Positions 51,502-61,975 are shown, counted from the stretch's first letter. The stretch is 64,000 bases of DNA from Prevotellamassilia timonensis (GCF_900106785.1 NZ_LT629845.1:1-64000); one strand, 5' to 3'. The notes: generated by a model from the letters alone, not told the origin. Translations and numbers: made by a program.

Positions 51502-52401
51502 TTATTTACTGATAGGGGTGACGGTATAACCGGCGTCCTTGAGTAGTTGTAGCAAGCCGCGTGGACCTGGCAGGTGGGCTGCGCCTACGGCAACCAGTGT
51601 GCTGCGCTGTGACATGATATTGGGTAGCGCTTTGGCCCAGTTGGCATTGCGTGTGTAAATCAGTGCGTTCTCCTCGGCAGGCGTCATGTCGCAAGTGTTG
51701 TGCAATTTCTCCTCGTAGATTTGTTGTATCGCATTCATGTCCTCGGCATAAAACGCCTTGATGGTGCGTTTGAGCAATTCGGTTTGGTAGTCGTAGTTGT
51801 CTACCAGACACATGAGCTGCTCAATCTGTCGTGGCATGGGTGTGCTGAACAGCACTTTCATCTGATAGTCGAGCGTCTCGAGTCCGCCTACCGCCTTGTT
51901 TTGCTTTTTTGCTTCGTTTTGGAAATATGTGTCGAACTGTTCGTTGGGATTAAAGCCCTCTTCCAGCTTCATGCACATCAGCACTTGAATTTGTGTGTTG
52001 AGAGCGGCCGGCGTCATCTGTTTCATGGGTTCAAGAAACGGATTGCTGAGGTCTGCGCCCAGTAACTTCGTCATAAAAGCATTGAGCCTTGCCAGTTGGT
52101 CGGCAGTAAGCAGGCTGTCGAGTGTTTGGCCTTTTGGCAGCATCATGGTGCTTTGCATGCCCTGCATGGCTTGTGTGTCGAGTTGGCTCATGTTGAGTTC
52201 GCCATACACCTGCTCGCAGGCATTGAGGGCGTCGTGCAACCCTTTGACGGAGTTGGCGAAACTGGTGTTGGCCAGGTGGTACGTGCCCATTATGTATGAT
52301 GGTTTGGCAAGGTCGTTGCCGGTAACCTTCCATAGTAGTTGTGCCTGAACGTTGACAAAAGCTGCCAGGCAGGCCATCAGTGCGATGAGTGTGCGTTTCA
52401 T
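51502..52401 (-). CDS. TraB/GumN family protein
   Basis: 299 aa with a signal peptide (MKRTLIALMACLAAFVNVQAQ). LWKVTGNDLAKPSYIMGTYHLAN (about 23-45), YGELNMSQ and the C-terminal STLVAVGAAHLPGPRGLLQLLKDAGYTV carry the GTxH and GxxH motifs of the TraB/PrgY/GumN family, thought to be metalloproteases or hydrolases. It is probably periplasmic or lipidated; target unknown. Confidence 0.9.
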   Translation of the reverse strand: MKRTLIALMACLAAFVNVQAQLLWKVTGNDLAKPSYIMGTYHLANTSFANSVKGLHDALNACEQVYGELNMSQLDTQAMQGMQSTMMLPKGQTLDSLLTADQLARLNAFMTKLLGADLSNPFLEPMKQMTPAALNTQIQVLMCMKLEEGFNPNEQFDTYFQNEAKKQNKAVGGLETLDYQMKVLFSTPMPRQIEQLMCLVDNYDYQTELLKRTIKAFYAEDMNAIQQIYEEKLHNTCDMTPAEENALIYTRNANWAKALPNIMSQRSTLVAVGAAHLPGPRGLLQLLKDAGYTVTPISK

Positions 52402-52420
52402 GTCTATGTTTGTTCTTTAT

Positions 52421-52583
52421 ACGCGTTGGCGGAATTAGTAAACAAGTTGACAAGTTAACGGGTTAACAGGTAAGTTTGTCAAACTTTTTAAGCTTCTTAC
52501 CATTATGACTTTAATATAATAAATAGAGTATAGCATACTTACTTGTTAACCTGTCAACTTGTTAACTCGTTAACCTGAAATTC
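52421..52583. repeat. F3 octamer palindrome, full copy
   Basis: GCGTTGGCGGAATTAGTAAA, then CAAGTTGACAAGTTAACGGG, centre GAGTATAGCATACTTACTTG, right arm of GTTAACCT GTCAACTT GTTAACTC GTTAACCT. It lies between TraB/GumN and lpxH genes. Confidence 0.82.
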
Positions 52584-52615
52584 TTTGCCGTTTATTGATT
52601 TTGCTGTGTGGAAGG

Positions 52616-53398
52616 TCAGTTGATGGTTTCGCCTTCCATAAAATTCTCCATGAACATGTGTTCGCCATCAAACACGGCGTATGAGAATAGTGTAATCCAA
52701 TCGCCAAGAATGAGCAGACGGCTTGTTCGTGAGAGCATGAGGTCGAGCTCGATGTGGCGGTGGCCAAACACGAAGTAGTTGATGTCGGGGTGGGTTTTGA
52801 GATAGTCTTTGGCAAATAATACCAATGACTCGTTGTTTTCGCCTTGGTAGGGTGGCTCTTTTCCGTCCTCGCGTTTCAGGCGTGAGCGTCGTGCCCATTC
52901 CAAGCCAAAGGCCATGCCCCAGCGTGGGTGCAGAGCCGAGAACAAGCGCTGGCATGTGGCATTGTGAAAGATGGCACGCAGAAACTTGAACTTCTTGTCG
53001 TCTGTGCCCAGTCCGTCGCCGTGTGACAGATAAAATGTTTGTCCGTGCAGTTCAACCACCTCGCTGTGGGGGTGAAGTATCATGCCGCATTCTTTTTCAA
53101 AATAGTCGTGCTGCCACAAGTCGTGGTTGCCATAAAAGAAGTGCACCTCCACACCAAGGTCGGTCAGTTCGCTGATTTTTCCTAACAAGCGTGTGTAGCC
53201 CTTGGGTACGGCGGTTTTGTATTCGTACCAAAAGTCGAAGATGTCGCCCAACAGGTAGACGGCCTCGGCCTTGTGCTTGATGCTGTCGAGGAAATTGACC
53301 AATCGGCGCTCCTGCATGCGTGGGTGTGCAATGGCCAGACTGCCCAGATGTGCGTCTGACAGGAAGTAGATGTTATGTGGTTTCGTGTCGTTGCTCAT
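52616..53398 (-). CDS. lpxH: UDP-2,3-diacylglucosamine diphosphatase
   Basis: 260 aa calcineurin-type metallophosphatase of lipid A synthesis. Metal-binding motifs: FLSDAHLG (about 13-20), LLGDIFDFW (about 49-57), YGNHDLW (about 89-95), SHGDGLG (about 124-130) and FGHRH (about 202-206). Length matches the Bacteroidota LpxH form. It makes lipid X at the inner membrane. The DUF59 gene lies 43 bp upstream on the same strand. Confidence 0.92.
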   Translation of the reverse strand: MSNDTKPHNIYFLSDAHLGSLAIAHPRMQERRLVNFLDSIKHKAEAVYLLGDIFDFWYEYKTAVPKGYTRLLGKISELTDLGVEVHFFYGNHDLWQHDYFEKECGMILHPHSEVVELHGQTFYLSHGDGLGTDDKKFKFLRAIFHNATCQRLFSALHPRWGMAFGLEWARRSRLKREDGKEPPYQGENNESLVLFAKDYLKTHPDINYFVFGHRHIELDLMLSRTSRLLILGDWITLFSYAVFDGEHMFMENFMEGETIN

Positions 53399-53441
53399 AA
53401 GTAAAAATCAGGTTGGAAAAACAAAAGCGTGCCCTGGGGGG

Positions 53442-53762
53442 TTACATAAACCCTAACTCGAGTTTGGCCTCTTCGGTCATCATGTCCTTGTCCCATTCGG
53501 GCTCGAACACCAAATTTACCTTGGCGTCTTTGATGCCTGTTATGCCATCGAGCTTGGTGCGCACGTCCTCCACAATAAAGTCGGCTGCGGGGCAGTTGGG
53601 GGCGGTGAGTGTCATGTCAAGCTCGAGTATGCCGTCGTCGTGCAGGTCGATGCGGTATATCAGGCCCAGATTGTAGATGTCGACGGGAATTTCGGGGTCG
53701 TAAACCGTTTTGAGCACTTCGACAATGCGCTCCTCTATTTTAAGCTTTTCTTCGGGTGTCAT
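53442..53762 (-). CDS. DUF59 / SufT-type iron-sulfur assembly protein
   Basis: 106 aa from ATG 53762 (MTPEEKLKIEERIVEVLKTV). The MIP18/DUF59 signature is VYDPEIPVDIYNLGLIY and MTLTAPNCPAADFIVEDV, with the reactive Cys in PNCPA. These proteins help mature Fe-S clusters. An upstream in-frame ATG at 53807 lies in the F3 repeat. No suf genes are adjacent. Confidence 0.9.
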   Translation of the reverse strand: MTPEEKLKIEERIVEVLKTVYDPEIPVDIYNLGLIYRIDLHDDGILELDMTLTAPNCPAADFIVEDVRTKLDGITGIKDAKVNLVFEPEWDKDMMTEEAKLELGFM

Positions 53763-53784
53763 ATTTTGTAGTTGTGTTGTTAAT

Positions 53785-53951
53785 GCGTTGGCGGAATTAG
53801 TAAACAAGTAAACAAGTTGACAAGTTAACGGGTTAACAGGTAAGTTTGCCAGCTTCTCAGCAGTCTTACTTATAATAAGTAGTGTATGGCATACTTACCT
53901 GTTGACTTGTAAACTTGTTACCCTGTTAACCAAGAAATCCACCAGCGGGTG
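53785..53951. repeat. F3 octamer palindrome, full copy
   Basis: GCGTTGGCGGAATTAGTAAA at the left; TGGCATACTTACCTGTTGAC in the centre-right; ends AAGAAATCCACCAGCGGG. It fills the gap between radC and the DUF59 gene. Confidence 0.82.
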
Positions 53952-53974
53952 TCGTTATGTTTGTTCAGTTCAGT

Positions 53975-54658
53975 CTAAAGGCGTCCCTCGTCCTGGTAAC
54001 TATAATAGCCATCGTTGGTCACAATAACGTGGTCGATGAGCGTAATGTCCAGCAGTTTGGCAGCCTGTTTTACCTTGTCGGTCAGTCGGTCATCTTCGCG
54101 GCTGGGGCGTAAATTGCCCGAGGGGTGATTGTGGGCAAGGGCAATGTTAGTGGCATTGGCCAGAAGCGCCTCTTTCAACACCATGCGTATGTCAACTACA
54201 GTGCCTGTTATGCCGCCGCGGCTCATTAAGCGTGAGCCTAATATTTGCAACCGTTGGTTGAGCAACAGTATGTGACTCTCCTCGTGTGGCAGGTCGCACA
54301 TGATAGGGCGCATATAGGCGTAGATGTCGTTGGCGCTGTTAACAATCTTCCGTTGGTCGGGTTCGGCAGCCCGCCGTTTGCCCACCTCGCACGCTGCCAG
54401 TATGGTAATGGCTTTGGCTGGCCCTACGCCTTTGTATTGGCACAATTCGGCAATGGACTTGCGGCCGAGCAGTGTGAGACTTCCGTTGCAGTCGCCCAAA
54501 ATGCGTTGCATCAGTGTTACGGCATTCTCGTTTGTATTGCCCGACCCTATGAGTATGGCCAATAGTTCGGAGGTGGAGAGCGCTGAAGCGCCTTGTGCCT
54601 CGAACTTTTCGCGTGGCCGGTCGTCAAGGGCCAAATCGGTGATGTTGAGCTTTGCCAT
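53975..54658 (-). CDS. radC: RadC family JAB-domain protein
   Basis: 227 aa. An N-terminal helix-hairpin-helix region (LCQYKGVGPAKAITILAACEVGKR, about 67-90) and a C-terminal JAMM metalloprotease-like domain with HNHPSGNLRPSREDDRLT (about 173-190) and ITLIDHVIV. The standard RadC length and motifs are present. Despite its name, its repair role is unproven. Confidence 0.95.
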   Translation of the reverse strand: MAKLNITDLALDDRPREKFEAQGASALSTSELLAILIGSGNTNENAVTLMQRILGDCNGSLTLLGRKSIAELCQYKGVGPAKAITILAACEVGKRRAAEPDQRKIVNSANDIYAYMRPIMCDLPHEESHILLLNQRLQILGSRLMSRGGITGTVVDIRMVLKEALLANATNIALAHNHPSGNLRPSREDDRLTDKVKQAAKLLDITLIDHVIVTNDGYYSYQDEGRL

Positions 54659-54805
54659 GAAGTGGGGTAGAAGTGTGTGAAAGGGAGATTTATGCGGCGA
54701 AGAAGGCTCGAAGCATGATGGAGCCTATTATTAAAAATGCGCCCTTTTCCTGCGTTGCCTGTTGCTGCTGGCTATGCAGGTTTGAGCCTCCTGCTTGATA
54801 AAAAT

Positions 54806-55819
54806 CTATTTGTAGAAGTTGTTTCGGAATGCGTCAAACTCGCCTTTGCCCAACACGCAGCGGCGCCACCATGCGCGCCAAAAGCCTGAGCCATAGCCCC
54901 AAAGTTGGATAAAGGAAGCTGCCACGGCACGAATCCCTACGCCAAAACTGCGTTCTGCGCGTGTGGCATCGGCGCAGATGATGATGGCAAACAGTGCAAA
55001 GGGCAGCAGCATGACCCACCAATGTGGACAGCCACAAATGGCTGCGATGACGGCCAGCACAATAAGCAGGGCACAACCGGCTGTGAATATGGCCGGCAGA
55101 GTGTGTACCAGCTTGAGTGTGCCGGGGTGGCGTTTTGACAGATTGATGCGTGCAATGCCCGAGTTGTGTACTTGCTTGAAAAACTTTTTCAGGTCTGTGC
55201 GGCGCTTGTGCCACACCCATGCCTCGGGGAACAGACGGCAACTGTGGCCGCCCTCGAATATGCGGGTGGAGAAGTCAATGTCTTCGCCAAAACGCATCTC
55301 GCTAAAGCCGTTGAGCGCATTGTATACCTCGCGGCGCACGCCCATGTTGAATGAGCGCGGGTAGAATTTGTCCATCTTCTTTTTGCCCCCACGTATGCCG
55401 CCTGTGGTAAAGAACGATGTCATGGCGTAGTTGATGGCCTTTTGTGTGGGGCTGAAATCCTTGTGGGCACGGTCGGGCCCGCCAAAGGCATCGCATGGGT
55501 TGGCAGTGAGCTCGGCATCGACTGCGGCCAGATAGCCGGGGGGCAGCACCACGTCGGAGTCGAGTATCAGTACATATTCACCCGTGGCGCGTTGCACGCC
55601 ATAGTTGCGTGTCTGTCCTGGGCCAGAGTTGGGCTTGTTATAATAATGTATGGCCAGTTGGCTGGCATAGCGTGCCACCACGTCTTGACAGGGTAGGGTA
55701 GACCCGTCCTCTACCACCAACACATCAAAATCTTTCAGTGTTTGTGTGGTAAGGCTTTGCAAAAGTTCGTCCACCTCGTTGGGGCGGTTGAATACGGGTA
55801 TGATAAATGAGTACTTCAT
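54806..55819 (-). CDS. Family 2 glycosyltransferase
   Basis: 337 aa from ATG 55819 (MKYSFIIPVFNRPNEVDELL). GT2 motifs: VVEDGSTLPCQDV, the DxD-type LILDSDVVLPPGY (about 89-101) and FGEDIDFSTRIFEGG (about 181-195). Two transmembrane helices near the C-terminus (about 250-290) suggest membrane attachment and a lipid-linked acceptor. The in-frame ATG at 55861 is inside the F6 repeat. No polysaccharide cluster is near. Confidence 0.9.
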   Translation of the reverse strand: MKYSFIIPVFNRPNEVDELLQSLTTQTLKDFDVLVVEDGSTLPCQDVVARYASQLAIHYYNKPNSGPGQTRNYGVQRATGEYVLILDSDVVLPPGYLAAVDAELTANPCDAFGGPDRAHKDFSPTQKAINYAMTSFFTTGGIRGGKKKMDKFYPRSFNMGVRREVYNALNGFSEMRFGEDIDFSTRIFEGGHSCRLFPEAWVWHKRRTDLKKFFKQVHNSGIARINLSKRHPGTLKLVHTLPAIFTAGCALLIVLAVIAAICGCPHWWVMLLPFALFAIIICADATRAERSFGVGIRAVAASFIQLWGYGSGFWRAWWRRCVLGKGEFDAFRNNFYK

Positions 55820-55847
55820 GTAGGCAAAGGTAATAAAATTAAATGAT

Positions 55848-56032
55848 AAGTAGGTGTTCAAAATTATTTTTACATTGAAAGTGCGTTATCGGGGTGCAGA
55901 TGTTTCCTTCGGATGAGGGAGCATAGCGGGCTATGTGACCGAGGCCGAAGGGAACAGATGTACCTCGAGAATGTGCTTTCAATGTGAAAATGACACCTAC
56001 TGATTATATAAAATAATTTTGAACACCTACTT
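55848..56032. repeat. F6 palindromic element with 23-bp inverted ends
   Basis: A 185-bp element whose ends (AAGTAGGTGTTCAAAATTAT..., 55848-55870, and 56010-56032) are perfect 23-bp inverted repeats. Inside are further nested pairs: CATTGAAAG / CTTTCAATG and TGTTTCCTTCGG / CCGAAGGGAACA. This looks like a MITE or a folded RNA. A shorter relative lies at 15236. The rest of 55820-56216 has no gene. Confidence 0.8.
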
Positions 56033-56216
56033 AATATGTACTTTTGTGCTGCAAATGTCACCATGCCTCCTCCTACAGTGCCCGGTTGTGCGTCTGCTCC
56101 TCGACCGCCTTGTTGTAAATTGCTCCAGCCATGTTGGGTGATGGTGATAGTGATGGAGATAGATATTGCGGGCCATTTTAAGTGACGTAAAGAAGTGCTT
56201 TATCAAAAAAAAGTCG

Positions 56217-56224
56217 TAATTTTG
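56217..56224 (+). promoter_or_regulatory. -7 box of efp
   Basis: TAATTTTG, 43 bp before the efp ATG. Confidence 0.6.
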
Positions 56225-56267
56225 CCGTCAAAATCATAAGATAAAACGAAATACAACATTTACTCCA

Positions 56268-56834
56268 ATGATTAAATCACAAGACATCAAGAAGGGTACT
56301 TGCATTCGCCTTGACGGCAAGCTCTACTTCTGCATCGATTTTCTTCATGTAAAGCCCGGTAAGGGTAACACCATTATGCGCACCACTTTGAAGGACGTAG
56401 TGTCAGGCCGTGTGCTTGAGCGTCGTTTCAACATTGGTGAAGCTCTTGAGGACGTGCGCGTAGAGCGTCGCCCCTACCAATACTCATACGCTGAGGGCGA
56501 TCAGTACCACTTCCTCAATCAGGAGACTTGGGACGATGTAATCATCGAGAAGGACCTTATCACAGGTGTGGACTTTATGAAGGAAGGTGATGTATGCGAA
56601 GTTGTAAGCGATGCTTCAACTGAAACTATCCTTTTCGCCGAAATGCCTGTTAAGACTCATCTCAAGATTACATACACTGAGCCGGGCTTGAAGGGTGATA
56701 CTGCAACCAACGCTACTAAGCCTGCAACGCTTGAAACAGGTGTTGAGGTGCGTGTGCCTCTCTTCATCAACGAAGGCGAAATTATCGAAGTTGATACACG
56801 CGACGGTTCATACCTTAACCGCGTTAAAGCATAA
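56268..56834 (+). CDS. efp: Elongation factor P
   Basis: 188 aa, the usual length. Relieves ribosomes stalled at polyproline. The N-terminal KOW-like domain has DIKKGTCIRLDGKLYF; residues 30-36 (KPGKGNT) hold the lysine that is modified in many EF-Ps. The C-terminal OB domains include the EF-P signature GLKGDTATNATKPATLETG (about 143-161). Single gene with its own -7 box and terminator. Confidence 0.97.
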   Translation: MIKSQDIKKGTCIRLDGKLYFCIDFLHVKPGKGNTIMRTTLKDVVSGRVLERRFNIGEALEDVRVERRPYQYSYAEGDQYHFLNQETWDDVIIEKDLITGVDFMKEGDVCEVVSDASTETILFAEMPVKTHLKITYTEPGLKGDTATNATKPATLETGVEVRVPLFINEGEIIEVDTRDGSYLNRVKA

Positions 56835-56837
56835 GAC

Positions 56838-56888
56838 TAACAACAGACAGCAGGGTGGCATGAAGCGCTCTGCTGTTGTTTTTTTATC
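56838..56888 (+). terminator. efp terminator
   Basis: AACAACAG...CAGCAG pairs with CTGCTGTTGTT and is followed by seven T, starting four bases after the efp stop. Confidence 0.75.
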
Positions 56889-56892
56889 TTTA

Positions 56893-56959
56893 CCCCACAA
56901 CGAGGCAACCTCTGACTGATGCGATAACCGCATCTGCCAGAGGTTGCCTCGTTGTGGGG
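56893..56959. other. Perfect 22-bp hairpin after efp
   Basis: A 22-bp arm beginning CCCCACAACGAGGCAACCTC (56893-56914) pairs perfectly with 56938-56959. The loop itself contains GATGCG/CGCATC, so the fold continues. Either a second terminator or a processing/structural site. Confidence 0.7.
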
Positions 56960-57015
56960 TTATAAGGAAAGCATAGGCTGGCTCGCTTTTGTTTGATAGT
57001 GTAAAACAAATATAG

Positions 57016-57043
57016 CGCCAGTGGCTATGTGAGGCCACTGGCG
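57016..57043 (-). terminator. Terminator-like hairpin, copy related to that of pflB
   Basis: CGCCAGTGGC (57016-57025) pairs with GCCACTGGCG (57034-57043) around TATGTGAG-type loop. On the minus strand it is followed by a T-rich stretch. The pflB terminator at 58478-58506 has the same loop and flanks but a compensating T-A for A-T change in the stem. Confidence 0.6.
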
Positions 57044-57055
57044 GTAATTATGTGA

Positions 57056-57246
57056 GTGGTGGCGCTTGGTGCTTGAAGAAACGCTACCACTAATGGGGGC
57101 GACGCGTCCCGCGTCGGGCATGAAGGCAAAGGTTCGCAAACAGGGGCATAATTAGTGTTGTCTGTGAGCTTTTGCTTTCATGCCCGATGACGCGGGACGC
57201 GTCGCCCCCATTAGAGCTTGCGTTTGTTGGTAGTGTTTTGTGCTTG
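57056..57246. repeat. F2 palindrome, one unit with an intact IS110 target
   Basis: Left half ACGCTACCACTAATGGGGGC-GACGCGTCCCGCG and right half GACGCGGGACGCGTCGCCCC-CATTAGAGCTTGCG, around a spacer unlike that of the other copies. The right half keeps uninterrupted the site that the IS110 element occupies at 61.7 kb. Confidence 0.8.
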
Positions 57247-57249
57247 CGT

Positions 57250-58110
57250 TTAGTGCTTGCGGGGCCTTTACTATGCTACCAAAACTTTACATGCAGAGTA
57301 TCTTACATCTTACACAAACACGCTTCAACTCATTGGATATCAACACTTTACGCAGTGTAAGATACTGCCAAATCCACCTACACGCATCCTACACAACCTA
57401 CATACTGCCACACGGCACAAGCACGGGAGGACAATGCCACGGCATAGGGGAGCAGAAAAGTCTGTTGCTCCGACTGATTTTTCTACGTCCCTGTGGCGTA
57501 AAACCCACCGCATACGTCCAAAACGACTGCGAGGCAGCGGGGTGGGGTGTGTAAGATGTATGCAGGGGAGTGTAAGATGCTTTGAAATCATCTTACACTC
57601 TTGAAATATCTGATTATCAACTTGTTATGTACAAAAAGTGTAAGATGGCAGTAAAAACACACACTCTCTTTTACAAGAGGGATGACGGGGAGGGCGCAAT
57701 TATTTGTGTACAAATTGTACACTTTTTTTGTTGGGTGCAATGCCTCGGTGTTACCTTTGCAGCACTTTTATATCAAACCAAATTGTATTGACTACCATGA
57801 AACGAATGCTTAACAGATTGTTGCGCTATGCCGATGCCATTGTGAAACGTGTCGTTGACAAATTGATAGACGCTATCGGACATACCCCGGAACCACAAAC
57901 TAAAAACGCTGAAACGCCCCAGCCGCAAAAACGCATGGGCAACGACACGGACTGCGCACCGCAAACAACTGGCAACCCCACAAGCTGCGGGTTGACAGAA
58001 CAGGCCATTACGCTTATGGACGAACTGTACGACATTAGCTATAATGTGCTTGACCGCACACTCGAAGTGCAATGGCGCAACCAGGCGAACAGCCCTTAAA
58101 AGCACCAAAG
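57250..58110. repeat. Duplicated iteron unit, copy 2
   Basis: Related to 37417-38405 but on the opposite strand. Seven TCTTACA(C) / GTGTAAGA boxes (near 57298, 57306, 57354, 57546, 57569, 57590, 57638) surround a conserved non-genic stretch. A small gene at 57797 follows with a TTACCTTTG box near 57749. Confidence 0.75.
57797..58099 (+). CDS. Small hypothetical protein of the duplicated iteron unit (copy 2)
   Basis: 100 aa, MKRMLNRLLRYADAIVKRVV..., twin of the gene at 37864-37535. Conserved pieces are the basic amphipathic start, DKLIDAIGH, the Pro-rich linker and GLTEQAITLMDELYDISYNVLDRT. The C-termini differ in length and sequence. The repeated occurrence beside iteron-like boxes suggests a DNA-binding or maintenance role, which is only inference. 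Confidence 0.45.
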   Translation: MKRMLNRLLRYADAIVKRVVDKLIDAIGHTPEPQTKNAETPQPQKRMGNDTDCAPQTTGNPTSCGLTEQAITLMDELYDISYNVLDRTLEVQWRNQANSP

Positions 58111-58302
58111 TCGGAAGATATATATACCCAATTATTGCTTCTATATAACAAAGTTCAAATATCATCTTTGTTATTATCTCAACTTGTTTGCCATTCTGGC
58201 AAAGGGAACTGTACGGTAAAACTCCAAAGCACATTGTAATGCTTTTGCCCTTACAGGTAGGGTGTTCAAAATCGGCATCAAAAATGAGACTGGTTTTGTT
58301 GC

Positions 58303-58445
58303 ATAAAACGCAAGCACTAATGGGGGCGACGCGTCTCGCGTCGGGATAGAGAAAGGAGGGATGATACGAACTCTACTAAATAATAGCTGTATCTTTTCCG
58401 ACGCGAGACGCGTCGCCCCCATTAGAGGTAGCGTTTGGTGCTTGA
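58303..58445. repeat. F2 palindrome, one unit
   Basis: CGCAAGCACTAATGGGGGCG-ACGCGTCTCGCGTC, the AT-rich spacer, then CCGACGCGAGACGCGTCGCC-CCCATTAGAGGTAGCG. 58111-58302 before it holds only a repeat tail (GGTAAAACTCC, TTTTGCCCTTACAGG) shared with 36934-37020; no gene. Confidence 0.8.
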
Positions 58446-58470
58446 GATTTGGGTGACGCACGATGTCAAA

Positions 58471-58506
58471 AAAATAGCACCTGTGGCTATGTGAGGCCAC
58501 AGGCGC
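58471..58506 (-). terminator. pflB terminator
   Basis: On the minus strand GCCTGTGGC...GCCACAGG(T)GC folds into a hairpin followed by TATTTTTTT, 93 bp after the pflB stop. Stem changes relative to the copy at 57016 are compensatory (CCTGTGG/CCACAGG versus CCAGTGG/CCACTGG). Confidence 0.75.
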
Positions 58507-58598
58507 TAATATGTGAGTGGTAAGAGAGGCGGCATTGTGCAACACAAGCGGGGCGTTACACAACACGCCTCATGTCATTACATGCGTTCGTGTTGTTA

Positions 58599-60815
<2,217 letters not shown>

Positions 60816-61002
60816 TTGTTTATAGGGTTTAGAGTTAAAAGTAAATTGAACATTGGCTACACCCCGCAGTTGTCTCAATGTCTTTTCCTTGAGCTTGTTG
60901 CATGGTGTAGGCACGTTGTCCAAAATTGTTTCTTTTCAAAAAGTAGAGTCGTTGTAGATAATAAAAGCTTGCTATAGTCTTGTAAGCTTGTTCTTGTGTG
61001 GC

Positions 61003-61160
61003 AAGGTAGTGCAAGGTGAGTGCAGAATGTCAAACTTTGTTTGAATATTTTGCCGAACCGCGGCCTTACCTTCTGCAAAGGTAGTGCAAGGTGAGTGCAG
61101 AATGTCAAACCTTGTTTGAATATTATGCCGAACCGCGGCCTTACCTTGTGCAAAGGTAGT
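61003..61160. repeat. 75-bp tandem repeat carrying the pflB promoter
   Basis: Units begin at 61003, 61078 and 61153 (AAGGTAGTGCAAGGTGAGTG), two complete and one partial. They differ at only a few positions. 61161-61294 between this and the next F2 half holds no gene. Confidence 0.8.
61077..61109 (-). promoter_or_regulatory. pflB promoter (minus strand)
   Basis: Read on the minus strand: TTTG (61109-61106), 21 bp, TACCTTTG (61084-61077). A second TACCTTTG at 61158-61151 in the next repeat unit lacks a well-placed TTTG. The transcript leader would be about 255 nt. Confidence 0.65.
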
Positions 61161-61294
61161 GCAAAAAGTACAATAACTGCAACATTTCTGCTACTTTTAT
61201 TAACCGAATTGTAATAACTACAATTTTTGATTACTGTGCATGACAGATACAACTAATTTTGCAATGATGCAATCTGTTAATTAAAATGATTGTT

Positions 61295-61728
61295 GTTCAG
61301 TAAAACATAAACATGCGAACGGACTCAAGCACCAAACTCAAGCACTAATGGGGGCGACGCGTCTCGCGTCGGGAAAATATGCAGTTCTTGACTTAGCTAA
61401 TGTACCGTCCGGTTGATGGGGTAAATGACATTGTGGGTAATGAACCTCGTTCTGTGTTTTCAAGGGCTATCCGCCCTTGCGCCGCTTACCGCGGTAGACA
61501 TAAGTACATAAGCTACATAAGTGACATAAGGCTGACGCCGTGATTTTTTACATAAGTAGAGGCAGGGCGACCAGCCCTGCCTGTAAGATACATAAGGCTG
61601 ACGCCGTGCTCGCAGACTCAAGCACCAAACGCAAGCACTAATGGGGGCGACGCGTCCCGCGTCGGGAAAATATTCAGCTATTATTTAGTGTATCTTTCCT
61701 TTTAATTATTCCGACGCGGGACGCGTCG
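61295..61728. repeat. F2 copies and structured repeats left of the IS110 element
   Basis: An F2 half at 61295-61378 (GTAAAACATAAACATGCGAA ... GACGCGTCTCGCGTCGGG), then a non-genic stretch with TACATAAG words (61498-61610) and a hairpin AGGCAGGGC/GCCCTGCCT (61560-61581), then an F2 unit at 61617-61728 whose right half stops at GACGCGTCG where the IS110 element begins. No gene is supported. Confidence 0.75.
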
Positions 61729-61789
61729 CTCTAAGTTTGCAGCAGTTAAGCGGCGCAGCCGCTAACCTGTAAACATTGTTAAATAAGAC

Positions 61790-61821
61790 TTTGTAGTTAG
61801 AAGCTTTTTCTATTACTTTTG
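61790..61821 (+). promoter_or_regulatory. Promoter of the bridge RNA / IS110 transposase
   Basis: TTTG (61790-61793), a 20-bp spacer and TACTTTTG (61814-61821): a near-ideal Bacteroidota promoter inside the IS left end. Transcription would begin near 61828. Confidence 0.75.
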
Positions 61822-61827
61822 TCGTAG

Positions 61828-61975
61828 TAAAGTAAAGGAATAGCTGGTTGGGAGGAAAAATACACCGTCGCCAGTCCGTAGAGACTATTGGGGGCATTAA
61901 GACCCCTCCCAACCAAGCTGCAAAGACTAAATAGAATGCTCATAAAAATAGTTAGAGTGGCAGTCATCACAGCTT
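61828..61975 (+). ncRNA. IS110 bridge RNA
   Basis: Two successive stem-loops. The first (stem GGTTGGGAGG 61846-61855 with CCTCCCAACC 61905-61914) is the target loop. CGTCGCC (61866-61872) equals the left target plus core; an AGTC...GACT hairpin (61873-61886) follows; CTATTGGGGG (61885-61894) is the complement of CCCCCATTAG, the core plus right target, with one mismatch. The second (GCTG and GACT, 61917-61928, with AGTC and CAGC, 61962-61973) is the donor loop. ATAGAATGCT (61931-61940) equals the right end of the IS plus core, and TTAGAG (61952-61957) is the complement of core plus its left end (CTCTAA). This is the architecture described for IS621 bridge RNAs. Confidence 0.85.
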
